From NCBI GenBank assembly GCA_963747535.1, contig CAVVFX010000007.1, forward strand, positions 331,717 to 395,716: a stretch of 64,000 bases of DNA. The letters run 5' to 3'. This stretch comes from CAVVFX01 sp963747535. GTDB lineage: Bacteria > Acidobacteriota > Terriglobia > Bryobacterales > Bryobacteraceae. The first letter of the stretch is position 1, and the number at the start of each line of letters is the position of its first letter. A program made the position numbers and the translations under genes. Shown piece after piece: positions 44,533-53,779 of this stretch. The notes beneath the pieces were generated by a model. That model did no database searches and was not told the DNA's origin. It saw only the letters and a list, made by a program, of their open reading frames with translations.

Positions 44533-45114
44533 ATGAATTTCCGGATGCTTGGGTTGATTGCTCTGGCGTTGTCTGCCGCCCCACGCGCTTTGCCGCAAAC
44601 GTATTTTCCCGTAGGCGCCCTCCCTGATGCGGCCGCCGTCCACTACGCACGTTTCCTGACAGCGATGCACGAGCCCTCGCTCTATGAACTTTCCAGGCAA
44701 AACCCGGGTGCGGAAGCTTATCGCCTGCTATGGTTGCGTAGCGACCAAAGGCCCGCCACCGTTCGCTTCGTGCCGAAGCCCGGAGGTACGGGATGGTTTT
44801 ATCGCCGCATGGCCGGTGGCACCGGGTCCACGCTCACCGGGAGCTTGTGCGAAAGCGGCATGTCGTGGTCCTGGAAGTCGCGTACGGCATCTTTTTTGAG
44901 AACCGTAGACGATGCTGGGTTCTGGAATTTGGCCAGTGGGGGTTCCGACACACCGGCTTTCTGTAGTTCGCACTGGATTCTTGAAGGTGTGCGGCAGGGC
45001 CAGTACCGCGTGATAGACCGCTGCTCCCCGCCGGCAACCGACCCGATTCACATTATCGGGGTTCGCGCGATGAGGCTCGCGAACCTGAGAGTTCATGGAA
45101 GTCAGATTTATTAG
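44533..45114 (+). CDS. Secreted hypothetical protein
   Basis: 193 residues, signal peptide MNFRMLGLIALALSAAPRAL ending near Q22. The mature part is rich in aromatic residues (YFPVGALPDA, AVHYARFLTAMHEPSLYELS, WFYRRMAGGTGST). Two to four cysteines (SLCESG, FCSSHWILEG, DRCSPP) could form disulfides. I do not recognise a family. It stands alone after the gene-poor stretch. Confidence 0.6.
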   Translation: MNFRMLGLIALALSAAPRALPQTYFPVGALPDAAAVHYARFLTAMHEPSLYELSRQNPGAEAYRLLWLRSDQRPATVRFVPKPGGTGWFYRRMAGGTGSTLTGSLCESGMSWSWKSRTASFLRTVDDAGFWNLASGGSDTPAFCSSHWILEGVRQGQYRVIDRCSPPATDPIHIIGVRAMRLANLRVHGSQIY

Positions 45115-45390
45115 GACTTGTTATAGCCGGGCCTTTTGGGGCCATGCCCCTACTCGGCCACTTCAGAAAAAAGCTTTGTTCTTCTTCGGCGACCGGGGAG
45201 CGCTCTTGCGCTCGTCGCATGACTCCCATTCACCTGGGCGTAAAGTCGCTAACTCACCGATTTGGGAAGCGGACCAGCCTGGCTCCGGCCTTATCGCGGC
45301 GTGCCCTTCCATAAGCTTCCTTCCTCCAATTTGGAAGGCGTGGCAACCGAGCTTTGTACGAGTGGCGGAGGCGATTCGCCCCGGTCTGGC

Positions 45391-45570
45391 ACCGGCGGCG
45401 TAGCCTTCAGCGGTGTCGTAAAAAGTGCAGCCCAAGTCGAACGCGTTGCGCATCAGGTTGATCGCCTCGTCGTCGCTCACCCCGGGCCCGTATCCGTGGC
45501 TAAACCCCATCGCGTCCGCGCCGACCGCCGAGACTTCCAGATTGCTCTTTCCAAGTTTGCGTTTTTGCAT
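45391..45570 (-). pseudogene. N-terminal remnant of an aldo/keto reductase
   Basis: First 60 residues of an AKR: MQKRKLGKSNLEVSAVG, AINLMRNAFDLGCTFYDTAE and GYAAG, with the catalytic Asp and Tyr region present. After AAG the frame runs into unrelated sequence to 45163, so about 80% of the enzyme is lost. Confidence 0.75.
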
Positions 45571-46117
45571 GTCCTCATCTCGCCATTCCAGAATAGCCGG
45601 CCAGGAAGTCGCAACTAAATCACCGTTTGACGTTGCGTTTCGCCCAGGCGGGGAAGTCGCCCCGCCGCGGCTTCATCGCGTTCCTGCGCCCGAACGAACT
45701 CTGGACCGTCGGTTTGGGCGTTCTTCGCGCGCGTAAAAATGCGACCATTTGCGGCACTTTTAGGCGGCAGCCGTGACAGCTGCCCCCGGTGCGGCAGCGG
45801 GGTGTGGCAGCGGAATCTCGCGCGTGTAGGTTCGACAGAAAGTGACGATTTGGCGTTGCGCGATCCTCTCGCCTGCTCTGGTTCACAAGCCTTTGCGGGC
45901 TGTGCGACGACGTCCGTGGGGTACCTTGTGGCGAAAAACCGAAAATCGTGAGTCAGCCGGTTCCACCGGATGCTGAGAGGGCTGGCGTTGGGGTCGCTGA
46001 AGAAGACTTAGGAACTGTGCGTGGCGGCGCTTGCCGGCACCGCAGCATGATGTCATCACGATCATCGTGGTGCATTGAGTTCGGCCAGGGGGCCTTCGCG
46101 CACCCGTAGAGTTCGTG
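45571..46117. other. 547-bp gap without a supported gene
   Basis: The minus-strand frame 45620-45886 is basic and low in structure, with no family resemblance. No RNA or repeat recognised. Confidence 0.4.
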
Positions 46118-47305
46118 CTATCCGATCAGTTCCCGCAGCCTGCGGCCGATGGCGTCCGGGTCTTCCGCACGCAGGCAGGCAGGGCTAAAGCCGATGATGC
46201 CGTTCGCGGCCTGCGAAGGATCCACGTGGATAGATGGGGTGCCGTTTTGTAGCGCAACGCAGACGTCCATGCCAGTCATTTTGAAGCCGCGCTCGAGCGT
46301 GAGCATGAACTTGGGTGTCGCGCCGCCAGTGCGCACTTCGGTCCGGGCATTGCGCAGGGAGCCGGTGGCCGAATTGAGCCGATTCACCAGGCCGAGTAAG
46401 CGGTCATGGCGGGCTTGCTCATTCTCAGCGAGGAAGCGGCGAAGCGCCACCAGCAGGCCCACAATGGTTTCCTTGCCCACTTTGCACTGCCGGCCGATCC
46501 CGTGTGGGGGCAGTCCGGCCAGTCGGTTTTTATCGATCAGACTCGGGGGCGGAGACCATTGCTCCCACGCGATGTCGAGGTCGAGTTGCTGAAGTACTGC
46601 CGACATAATTTGGTCGCGCCCGCCACAGAGGATACCGGAGCCTTGCGGGCCGCCAATTGCCTTGCCGCCGGAGAAAGCCACCAGGTCGGCCCCGGCAACG
46701 AGGAAACGGCGGAGGTTGGCGGCGGGAGGCAGTTGCGCGGCCGCATCGACCAGCAGCGGCACGTGTTTGGAATTGGCCACATGGGCTACTTCCTCGATCG
46801 AGGGGCGAGCGCTCGCGTTGGCCACGTAGACAATGGCGACGGTGCGCTCGGTCACGGCGGCGGCGATCTCCCACGGTTCGGCGTCTCGGACGCCCGCGCC
46901 CGCAACGCGGTCCGGCAAACCGGCTTCTACGATGTGGACGCCAGCCGAGCGGATGGCATGGTCATACTGATTGCGCTGGCTGCGCACCATCACCACTTCA
47001 TTCTTCATGCCGGTGGTGTCGGGCAGGCGGGCCATTTTGGCCGGGTCGAGGCCCGCAACACAGGCGGCGGTGCCCAGCAGGAGTCCGGCTGCGGCACCCG
47101 AGGTGACGATGCCTGCTTCCGCACCCGTGGCCTCGGCGATGATCTTGCTTGCGGCCGCCTGAATCTCAGCCATGTCGACGCAATACTGCGCGGCCTCCTG
47201 CATGGCCGCCGTGACTTCCGGCGCCAGCAACGCACCGGAGACGCGTGTGGAAGCACCTTTCGCGTTGATGATGGTGCGCACGCCGATCGTGTCGTAAATG
47301 GTCAT
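46118..47305 (-). CDS. SelA/DgaE-like PLP-dependent enzyme
   Basis: 395 residues of the SelA-related fold-type I family: IINAKGASTRVSGALLAPEV at the N-terminus, the glycine loop VTSGAAAGLLLGTAA, the PLP aspartate in VPLLVDAAAQLPP and the lysine in FSGGKAIGGPQGSG. Family members include L-seryl-tRNA(Sec) selenium transferase and D-glucosaminate-6-phosphate ammonia-lyase. No sel genes are near, so an amino-acid or amino-sugar lyase is more likely. The ATG at 47305 fits the family N-terminus; one at 47323 is possible. Confidence 0.85.
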   Translation of the reverse strand: MTIYDTIGVRTIINAKGASTRVSGALLAPEVTAAMQEAAQYCVDMAEIQAAASKIIAEATGAEAGIVTSGAAAGLLLGTAACVAGLDPAKMARLPDTTGMKNEVVMVRSQRNQYDHAIRSAGVHIVEAGLPDRVAGAGVRDAEPWEIAAAVTERTVAIVYVANASARPSIEEVAHVANSKHVPLLVDAAAQLPPAANLRRFLVAGADLVAFSGGKAIGGPQGSGILCGGRDQIMSAVLQQLDLDIAWEQWSPPPSLIDKNRLAGLPPHGIGRQCKVGKETIVGLLVALRRFLAENEQARHDRLLGLVNRLNSATGSLRNARTEVRTGGATPKFMLTLERGFKMTGMDVCVALQNGTPSIHVDPSQAANGIIGFSPACLRAEDPDAIGRRLRELIG

Positions 47306-47485
47306 CGCCGACTGTTGTATCATCGCACACGGGCCCATTCCGCTTTTGAGCGAAGACCGCGTTAGTGCAGGCCGGATCTCTCGCCGTGCTACCGGCGTTT
47401 GCGCGGAGGTTCCTTCGCGGTGATCTCGCGGAAGGGCGCTAGTGCTTAATTGCAATATTACATTTATGTATTAGATGTTTGGGAG

Positions 47486-47848
47486 ATGCCCAGACATGCA
47501 CCGGAACTGGAATGCTCGGCCGAGGATAGGGCGAGTTTATTAACCCTGGTGAAGAACAGGACGGCGGAGGCAGGCGCAGTGCAGCGTGCGCGGATCGTTC
47601 TGGCTTGCCTGGAAGGCAAGGAGATTCAGCAAGTGGCGAGCGAGTTGAAGGTCTCAGTCCCCTCCGTCTCCAAATGGCGCCAGCGCTTCTCGTTGTGGGG
47701 ACTAAGAGGACTATCTGATCGGCCACGGTCAGGCAAGCCCATTAGGTATGACTCTGCATTTCGCAACCGGGTATTGGCCCAACTGGAGGAGCCACCGCCG
47801 CCCGGTATGTCCCACTCGACTGCAAATACTCTCAGGATCGTCGTCTGA
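47486..47848 (+). pseudogene. IS630-family transposase remnant (N-terminal HTH only)
   Basis: 120 residues, MPRHAPELECSAEDRASLLT, then the helix-turn-helix EIQQVASELKVSVPSVSKWR and LRGLSDRPRSGKPIRY. This is the N-terminal third of IS630/Tc1-like transposases. The DDE catalytic domain is missing, so it is not active. A good GGGAG precedes the ATG. Confidence 0.8.
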
Positions 47849-48234
47849 GAGTGCACATCGGCCGCGTTCTGTTTCAAAAGTCTCCACTGACTACTCCTTT
47901 CGGAGGAAAGCGGTCCATTCAATACCCATAGCCGGCGTGTCGGCAGCGGTTTAGTCCAATCCATTTTTAGCTCACCGTCGCGGCGAGCAGCTTTCAGGCA
48001 ACCTCCCGACGTGTGTGGCGCCGCGACGCCGACCTAAAAATGCTCTGCATTAATGCGCGTTGACGCCGTCGTTTCCGCTCCCGGTTCCTGCCAGGAACCC
48101 TTATTCTTAGCCGCTCACGGTGGTGGTTAATAGATGCTATATGATAGCGGTTTCAGTTTTGGGCGGCGGCCAGGTAGCGGCGCTTTAGGCTCATCTGTCG
48201 ACCGTGCGACACCCGGAACGGGATTGTTTCGCGT
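47849..48234. other. 386-bp gap
   Basis: Between the IS630 remnant and the MFS gene. No gene, RNA or clear promoter recognised. Confidence 0.4.
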
Positions 48235-49482
48235 ATGAACACCTTCACCTCCGCAGAGGACCGCGCCAACCAGCGCAATGCCGTGCTCGCGGGGTTCTTG
48301 GGTTGGACGCTGGACGCTTTCGATTTCTTCATTTTGGTGTTCGTGATGTTGCCGGTGGCGAATGATTTCGGCCGCTCGGTGCCCGACGTCGCGCTTACCC
48401 TCACTGCCAGCTTGGCGACGCGCCCTGTCGGAGCGTTCGTTTTCGGGCTGCTGGCCGACCGCTACGGCCGGCGCAAGCTGCTGATCTGGAACATCATGTT
48501 TTATTCAGTGATCGAGGTGCTGTCGGGCCTGTCGCCGACTTACGGCATATTCTTGGTGATGCGCCTGCTCTACGGCGTGGGCATGGGGGGCGAGTGGGGC
48601 CTGGGAGCCTCCTTGGCCATGGAGTCGGTGCCGGTGAAGTGGCGCGGCATCCTCTCGGGGATGTTGCAGCAGGGTTACTCTCTCGGCTACCTCCTGGCGG
48701 CGATCGCCTATGCCTTGATCTTCCCTCACATCGGCTGGCGCGCGATGTTCTTAGTGGGCGGCTTGCCCGGCCTGCTATCGCTGTTCGTGATCGTGAAGGT
48801 CAAGGAAACCGAGGCGTGGGAGCAGTCACGGACCGACTGGGCTACTTACAAGAGGACCATCTTCAGCAACCGGAAGTTGTTCCTCTACCTGATAGCGCTG
48901 ATGGCCATGATGAACTTCGTCTCCCACGGCACCCAGGATATGTACCCGACCTTCCTGCGGTTGCAGCGGCACTTCAGCGTGCACGCGACCTCGATCACCA
49001 CGATCATCTCGATGGTCGGAGCGATTGCCGGCGGCCTGTTCTTCGGCCTCTGCTCAGACCAATTCGGGCGGAAGCGCTCCATGGTTACGGCGGTACTGCT
49101 AGCGGTGCTCGCCATTCCGCTATGGGTGCTGGGCTCGACGGCGCCGCTGATTCTGCTGGGCGCTTTCCTGATGCAGTTCATGGTGCAAGGTGCATGGGGG
49201 GTGATCCCGGCTCATTTAAACGAGCTCTCACCGGGTCAATTGCGGGGCTTTTTCCCCGGCTTTGCTTATCAACTGGGGGTACTGATCGCTTCCACCGTGG
49301 GCTACGTCGAGGCAGTGTTGGCGCAGCACTTCAGTTACTCTCAGTCCATGGGGTATCTGGCGGCAGGGCTGTTGCTGATCGCGGCGGTGGTGATCGCGCT
49401 GGGCCCGGAGGCGCGGGGCATTGCGTTCCTGCACGAAGTCGATCTTCGAGGGAGTGCCCATGGGCCAGCGGCCCAACAGTAG
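48235..49482 (+). CDS. MFS transporter, sialate:H+ symporter (lactate permease-like) type
   Basis: 415 residues, 12 TM. TM1 has FLGWTLDAFDFFILVFVMLP, and the TM2-3 loop has FGLLADRYGRRKLLIW. GVGMGGEWGLGASLAMESVP is the SHS-family signature of carboxylate permeases, with a second RYG-like loop DQFGRKRSMVT midway. Probably imports a monocarboxylate (lactate, pyruvate or sialate type) with protons. Single gene; no regulator adjacent. Confidence 0.9.
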   Translation: MNTFTSAEDRANQRNAVLAGFLGWTLDAFDFFILVFVMLPVANDFGRSVPDVALTLTASLATRPVGAFVFGLLADRYGRRKLLIWNIMFYSVIEVLSGLSPTYGIFLVMRLLYGVGMGGEWGLGASLAMESVPVKWRGILSGMLQQGYSLGYLLAAIAYALIFPHIGWRAMFLVGGLPGLLSLFVIVKVKETEAWEQSRTDWATYKRTIFSNRKLFLYLIALMAMMNFVSHGTQDMYPTFLRLQRHFSVHATSITTIISMVGAIAGGLFFGLCSDQFGRKRSMVTAVLLAVLAIPLWVLGSTAPLILLGAFLMQFMVQGAWGVIPAHLNELSPGQLRGFFPGFAYQLGVLIASTVGYVEAVLAQHFSYSQSMGYLAAGLLLIAAVVIALGPEARGIAFLHEVDLRGSAHGPAAQQ

Positions 49483-49506
49483 TGATGAAGACGCGGCCGA
49501 CCAGAG

Positions 49507-49847
49507 TCAATGCCAGTGGTTGATGCTTGTGGGTCGTGTGGCCGGCGGCGACGGCTTGTCCGGGCTTCTGGACCCGCCTTCGAGCCACTCCTGCAGTTTT
49601 CCGAACTGGAGCTCGTGCACGGCTTCCGGCTGCTTCGCCCCCAGCCGGAGCCGCGTCCCCGGTCCGATGTGACCTCGAATAGCCCGACGCGCCGGAACTC
49701 GGACACGGCTAGCACGGCGGCCTCGTAAAGAGTCGCGGCCGTGACCTCGACGGCATGGGAAATACCCTCAGGATCGGTGAAAGAGACGGTGCAGATTCGA
49801 TGCTGTCCCAAGAGAACAGTATAGGCGAAATAAAAGCGAAGAACCAT
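49507..49847 (-). pseudogene. Frameshifted copy of a small acidobacterial hypothetical family
   Basis: The N-terminal frame reads HRICTVSFTDPEG, HAVEVTAATLYEAAVLAVSE and FRRVGLFEVTS. Near 49665 the matching frame changes, continuing GPGTRLRLGAKQPEAVHELQ and FGKLQEWLEGGSRSPD to a TGA at 49507-49509. Together they resemble one roughly 110-residue family (CTVSFTD...SLYEAAVLA...VQEWLE) that I recall as common in Solibacter-like genomes. One indel breaks it. Confidence 0.6.
49770..49840. repeat. Short duplicated segment, copy 1
   Basis: AGGATCGGTGAAAGAG, TTCGATGCTGTCCCAAGAGA and ACAGTATAGGCGAAAT recur with small changes at 50681-50741. It covers the 5' part of the frameshifted gene. Confidence 0.75.
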
Positions 49848-50009
49848 TCTGGCCCGACACCTCCGAAAGGTCACCCGCGGACGCCTTTGGCAACGTAAAG
49901 ACGACGGTCTAACGAGTTAATAGCGGCGTGAGGGCATTCTCGTCATGCGCTAGATCAACCCGAGGCAGCACCGGCAAAATGTCAGCTTCCTATAAGGGGA
50001 GGTCTACGA

Positions 50010-50546
50010 TCAAGCCGACAACTCCTCGGGGCTGTGAGTGCCGTTTGGCTCGAACTTATACGGTTCAATCTGGTGGGAGACCGACGACGTGACGGCGAGC
50101 GCTTTCATAGCTTGATCCAGAGCGGCAGCTTGTATGGCGACGACCTCGCGCTCACCCCGTAATTGCTCGATGCGCGCTAGCTCGCTTTCAATCCTGTGCT
50201 GGCGAGTGCTGAGTTGCTCGTATGCCTTCCGCAGCAACGTCAGGACATCAGAAACCCCATTTTCACCGCTTTGAAGTACAAGCATCGGCGCGGCCGCATC
50301 AGTTGCAGGAACTACGGGCGACCGCACCGGTTGTGCTAGTGGTTGCGGTGCGCGTATTGGAGGTGTAGGTACGGAAGGTCCATTGTCCGCTTGCACGAAT
50401 TGCTGGTTGATCTGTTGCTGGTCGGGCTGGGCTTGGGAGGCTGGTTCAGTACGCTTCGCGTTTCTAGACTTGGCGGCCAACCATACTGTTGCGGCTATAA
50501 CGATCAAGCCTGCAACCATTAGAATAGACAAAACTGTTTCGTTCAT
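50010..50546 (-). CDS. Single-span membrane protein with coiled coil
   Basis: 178 residues from the ATG at 50546. MNETVLSILMVAGLIVIAAT gives one N-terminal TM helix, followed by a Pro/Gln-rich linker (about 30-95). A charged helical region (YEQLSTRQHRIESELARIEQ, about 110-150) is likely a coiled coil. No enzyme motif. It may be a membrane-bound scaffold; no family recognised. The longer frame to 50630 would place the helix away from the N-terminus. Confidence 0.6.
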   Translation of the reverse strand: MNETVLSILMVAGLIVIAATVWLAAKSRNAKRTEPASQAQPDQQQINQQFVQADNGPSVPTPPIRAPQPLAQPVRSPVVPATDAAAPMLVLQSGENGVSDVLTLLRKAYEQLSTRQHRIESELARIEQLRGEREVVAIQAAALDQAMKALAVTSSVSHQIEPYKFEPNGTHSPEELSA

Positions 50547-50951
50547 ACCCAGTCCACGACAGGAGTTGAGCATGTTTAGTATCGAGAAGCAATATATCGG
50601 AAAGATATCGCGTTGAAGAGCTGCGGCCATTTCCGGGGAAAGCCCGCCCTTGCCGTTTCACCCAAACAACCGTAAGGAATAGGATCGGTGAAGGAATTCG
50701 ATGCTGTCCCACGAGAACAGTACAGGCGAAAACAAAGCGAACGCAAATCCTAAAGGTCGCCGTGCGGAGCGCCGAAGTCAATACTGTGCGAACACTTCTT
50801 CTGCTGTTGACCGCGATGCTCGCCTTCGCCTCGGATCGCTCGCTTCCACGATCGGCACCACGATCCACCGGCGGGTGGTCCTCGTTTGTCACGACCGCGG
50901 TTGCACGAGGCTTACAGGTTAGAGACACAGATCAACGAGAAGGCAATTTAA
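50547..50951. other. 405-bp gap with a duplicated segment
   Basis: Contains copy 2 of the 49770 segment (50681-50741). A short plus-strand frame near 50780 begins with a hydrophobic stretch (VRTLLLLLTAMLAF) but soon loses protein character; not called. Confidence 0.4.
50681..50741. repeat. Short duplicated segment, copy 2
   Basis: AGGATCGGTGAAGGAATTCG, then ATGCTGTCCCACGAGAACAG and ACAGGCGAAA, matching 49770-49840 with a 10-nt gap. The rest of the gene present at copy 1 is absent here. Confidence 0.75.
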
Positions 50952-51233
50952 ATGTTTTCACCGAGGCCGTTTTCTCACATCCCCGAAATTGGCACACCGA
51001 GCCAACTTGTCCCAGCAAACACCGCTGAATCTGAACGCCATTTCACTGCCAAAGAGGTCGCAGAGGCATGGAACCTTTCACAAGACACGATCTATCGTCT
51101 GTTCGCAAACGAGCCAGGCGTCCTCATACCTGTTAGCGAACGAAAGAAATACAGACGGACAAGACGCACGTTGCGCATTCCGGAGAGCGTCAAGAACCGG
51201 GTCTACCGACGGCTTCAGAACGTTGCACGGTAA
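50952..51233 (+). CDS. Excisionase/MerR-like helix-turn-helix protein
   Basis: 93 residues with FTAKEVAEAWNLSQDTIYRL (about 31-50), an excisionase-type winged HTH, and a basic C-terminal tail (RKKYRRTRRTLRIPESVKNR). Such proteins bind DNA at element ends or in small regulons. No integrase is next to it. It is a free-standing gene in an accessory region. Confidence 0.65.
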   Translation: MFSPRPFSHIPEIGTPSQLVPANTAESERHFTAKEVAEAWNLSQDTIYRLFANEPGVLIPVSERKKYRRTRRTLRIPESVKNRVYRRLQNVAR

Positions 51234-51441
51234 TGGGGGCTCGGAGGCAAGAAGCATGAGTAGCACACAACCAGCACCCGTACCGACGTCGCGCCTAGTT
51301 CCGTTCACCAGCCATCTTTGCCCGCGTGCAAAAAGTTCATGCCCGCTCATAAGTAAAATGTAGGCTTTTGTCGGATTGCGTCCCTAAACTCTTTGTGAAG
51401 TGGGAACTCGACGAATCCGCAGGCAGGTTCCACAAAAGATC

Positions 51442-51984
51442 ATGCCCAACCATGGACGCACGTTGGGTCTAATCCTGTGCGGCGTGGGAGCACCCATGTT
51501 ACTCGGGTTCTATCTGATCTCGCTGGATACCCGCCCCGATCTTTCCGACTGCCGACCTAGATCCGATCGCACGACGATTGACGCCGACCTGCTAGGTTGG
51601 CCTTCTCTCACTCAGTCCGATTATTTCCCCAAATCGAGAAATATCGAAAACTCACCTCCTCAGAACGCCGCGGTCGTCAAAATGCTTGGGTACATGATGG
51701 ATGGCTACAAATTTGCGAGGGATGGCGCACCCGTGAAGATGTTTGTCTTAATGCCGAGTGCTGGTCATTTTCTGCATCCAGCTCATCGGGACCCGGACGA
51801 AATGGTAGAAGTCTGGCCCGGGTCAGGAACCGTGATCTTCGAGAACCGACAACTAGTTTGGGTTTCCGGTGCCTTCAACCGCCTCCCTCAGCACTCCGTG
51901 GAAGAGCACGCCCTGTATGCGTTGCGCGATGCTTCCGTGGAGCCGGCCTCATATGAGGACATCAAGAATTGGTTCGGGCAGTGA
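51442..51984 (+). CDS. Membrane-anchored hypothetical protein
   Basis: 180 residues from the ATG at 51442 (MPNHGRTLGLILCG), with one TM helix at about 8-28 and an outward domain containing two Cys-poor, Asp-rich regions and VKMFVLMPSAGHFLHPAHRD. No motif of a known family is visible. The frame is intact and codon use is typical of the window. Confidence 0.55.
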   Translation: MPNHGRTLGLILCGVGAPMLLGFYLISLDTRPDLSDCRPRSDRTTIDADLLGWPSLTQSDYFPKSRNIENSPPQNAAVVKMLGYMMDGYKFARDGAPVKMFVLMPSAGHFLHPAHRDPDEMVEVWPGSGTVIFENRQLVWVSGAFNRLPQHSVEEHALYALRDASVEPASYEDIKNWFGQ

Positions 51985-52000
51985 GCCGCTTCGGGCAAAC

Positions 52001-52460
52001 TCATCTCACCGCGAACTCAGCCAAGCGGATAGGTATTGAGAATTGAACCGTTGTCTCCTTCGGACCCGGCTCAAATGTCAAGTCTGATTCCGCCCCATAG
52101 CATAGCTGGAGCCGCTTGCTGACGTTCGCAAGCCCCAATCCCAGGCCACGTGGTGCAGACAGGGTTGTGGTGCTGGCATCCTGCGGTCGCCACCCACCAC
52201 ACCCGCTATCCTTGACGGTGACTCTGATGAAGTCCATCTCCGCTTTAGCTGTAATTCTCACCCACCCCTGCTTTTCACTGGCAGCGACACCATGCTTGAT
52301 CGCATTCTCCACCAACGGTTGTACCGATAACACAGGGATCTTGATGTCCCTGGCGGCGTCATCGATGTCAATTTCGATTTGAAGGCGGGTGCCAAGACGG
52401 AGTTTCCCGATCTCCAGGTACCGATGCTGGCACTCTCGGTGACGCTGCAGGCAGGCCCGT
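52001..52460 (-). pseudogene. C-terminal part of a LytS/YehU-type histidine kinase
   Basis: The frame reads HRYLEIGKLRLGTRLQIEID, then VLSVQPLVENAIKHGVA (the N-box of LytS kinases), VKDSGCGG and RGLGLGLANVSKRLQLCYG (G-boxes). The phospho-acceptor His region (His_kinase domain) and membrane part are missing upstream of about 52460, so only the ATP-binding module remains. Confidence 0.7.
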
Positions 52461-52488
52461 CCGGCAACAGGAATAGGCAGATGGGGTC

Positions 52489-52741
52489 ATGGAGCGTCTG
52501 GTGCTAGGCACCGTTGTAGCCGTGCAGCCGGACCGATCGCTCCTCACCGTTTGTGAATCGGACCTGGTGGGGGCGCCTGCGGGTCCGATTCAAGTGCTAT
52601 CAGGTGAAGCAGACGTCCCTTCTTTACGGACTCCGTCAGGGGGACAAGATCAGCGCGGTTTTTTCCACTAAAGACAACATGCTCCACCGCCTGCGATGCG
52701 TGAAGAGTTACCGGGCATTCACACCGGACCTTTTGCGCTGA
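52489..52741 (+). pseudogene. Frameshifted CusF-like copper-binding domain (tentative)
   Basis: Frame 1 (from 52489) reads MERLVLGTVVAVQPDRSLLT. After about 52580 the matching frame reads VKQTSLLYGLRQGDKISAVF, then STKDNMLHRLR. The two halves together resemble the GVVxxVDPxxxxVTI ... LLxGLKxGDxVxF layout of CusF/SenC-linked domains. The usual metal residues (W, M-x-M) are not evident. Close to a metal sensor and P-type ATPase. Confidence 0.35.
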
Positions 52742-52789
52742 TTGCCTTTATGGAATCCAACCGTACGGGTCAGCGTGCGTGCAGATCGA

Positions 52790-53295
52790 GTGAACGTGAC
52801 AAAACCAATTCTGATCGTATGTTTACTGAGCTCTGGAAACGTCTTCGCGCAGTCCGCCGATAAGAAGCCTGCCGCTGTTGTCGAGTTTGCAGGAGCACCT
52901 GACTGGAATCTTAAAGACGGCGGATGGAGCTTCGGCCCTACCGCTGCGGTCGAAGTTACGCCCATAGAGAACTGGTTGGAACTTGAGATGGGCGTTACGC
53001 CGGCTTTCAGCCGACACTCGACCGAATGGGGAACAGACCTGCTGTTCAAAAAGCCTTGGACCCTCTCTGAAAAGGTGGAGTTTATGTTCGGGATTGGTCC
53101 GGAGTGGATTCATTCGAGGGCATACGGCATGACGACGAACTCAGTCGGCGATGAAGTCGTACTGGATTTTATGTTCTGGCCCTCCGCCAAGCATAGATTG
53201 GGCTGGTACCTCGAACCGGGCTACGGGTACAATTTGGGCGCGGACATGAGAGGTCGGTCGGCATAAGCGGTTGCCTACTGATCGCGATCCGATGA
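52790..53295 (+). pseudogene. Outer-membrane-like secreted protein with a frameshift near the C-terminus
   Basis: A GTG at 52790 or 52796 gives a signal peptide (MTKPILIVCLLSSGNVFAQS). The body has beta-barrel-type strands and FKKPWTLSEKVEFMFGIGPE, VVLDFMFWPSAKHRLGWYLE and PGYGYNLG. The frame ends early at a TAA (53264-53266) after GADMRGRSA. The +1 frame supplies the expected end, VGISGCLLIAIR, and TGA at 53293-53295. One indel around 53250 explains this. Confidence 0.55.
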
Positions 53296-53457
53296 GGGAT
53301 GGATGAATCTTTACCGCGTGGCATTAGCGTTAGCGTAGTAGCCGCTGCGTGTCCGGGCCATCGGACGACCTGGCGCGTTCACCACGACCTTGATCTGACG
53401 ATACGATCCGTCCAGCGTCGGATTAGTGTCACTTGTTCCAGAGTTACATGTTATTGA

Positions 53458-53724
53458 TCATCGGGAGCGGCCATTCCGCGGTCGAGGAGTTGTCGAATTT
53501 GTAGGAGCCAAGCCAGAGTCCTTGAGCAAGTCGCGCGAAGCCTGGCCCATAGCTTCCTTCATGGGCTGAACAACACCGTTTGACTTTTCGCTGGGGTCCA
53601 GGTGCTGGTTCGTTTTGGCGCGCTTTTGATATTCTTCTTCTCTTTGCTTCATCTCTTCTCTTCCGGAAGCGGATAGCGCGAGAAAAGCCTGGAGCGGACT
53701 ATATTCTAAGAACTCGGCTTGCAT
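53458..53724 (-). CDS. Small hypothetical protein divergent from the metal sensor
   Basis: 88 residues from the ATG at 53724, helical and charged (FLALSASGREEMKQREEEYQ, KRAKTNQHLDPSEKSN). No signal or TM. It is divergent from the RcnR-like gene and shares its G-tract operator region, so it may be part of the metal-responsive unit. Function unknown. Confidence 0.45.
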   Translation of the reverse strand: MQAEFLEYSPLQAFLALSASGREEMKQREEEYQKRAKTNQHLDPSEKSNGVVQPMKEAMGQASRDLLKDSGLAPTNSTTPRPRNGRSR

Positions 53725-53736
53725 TGGGCTGCCGCC

Positions 53737-53759
53737 TATATACATAAGGGGGGTATACT
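53737..53759. promoter_or_regulatory. Candidate RcnR/CsoR operator overlapping the -10 of the metal sensor
   Basis: TATATACATAAGGGGGGTAT followed by ACT contains an uninterrupted G6 tract flanked by A/T-rich TAC/TAT steps, like known RcnR sites (TACT-G6-N-AGTA). TATACT (53754-53759) is a likely -10, so repressor binding would block transcription. Confidence 0.5.
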
Positions 53760-53779
53760 ATTATGCGGAGGGTTGCCAC

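Noticed and set aside
46406..47365. 319-residue plus-strand frame opposite the SelA-like gene
   Set aside because: His/Gly/Arg-rich shadow of a gene with clear PLP motifs.
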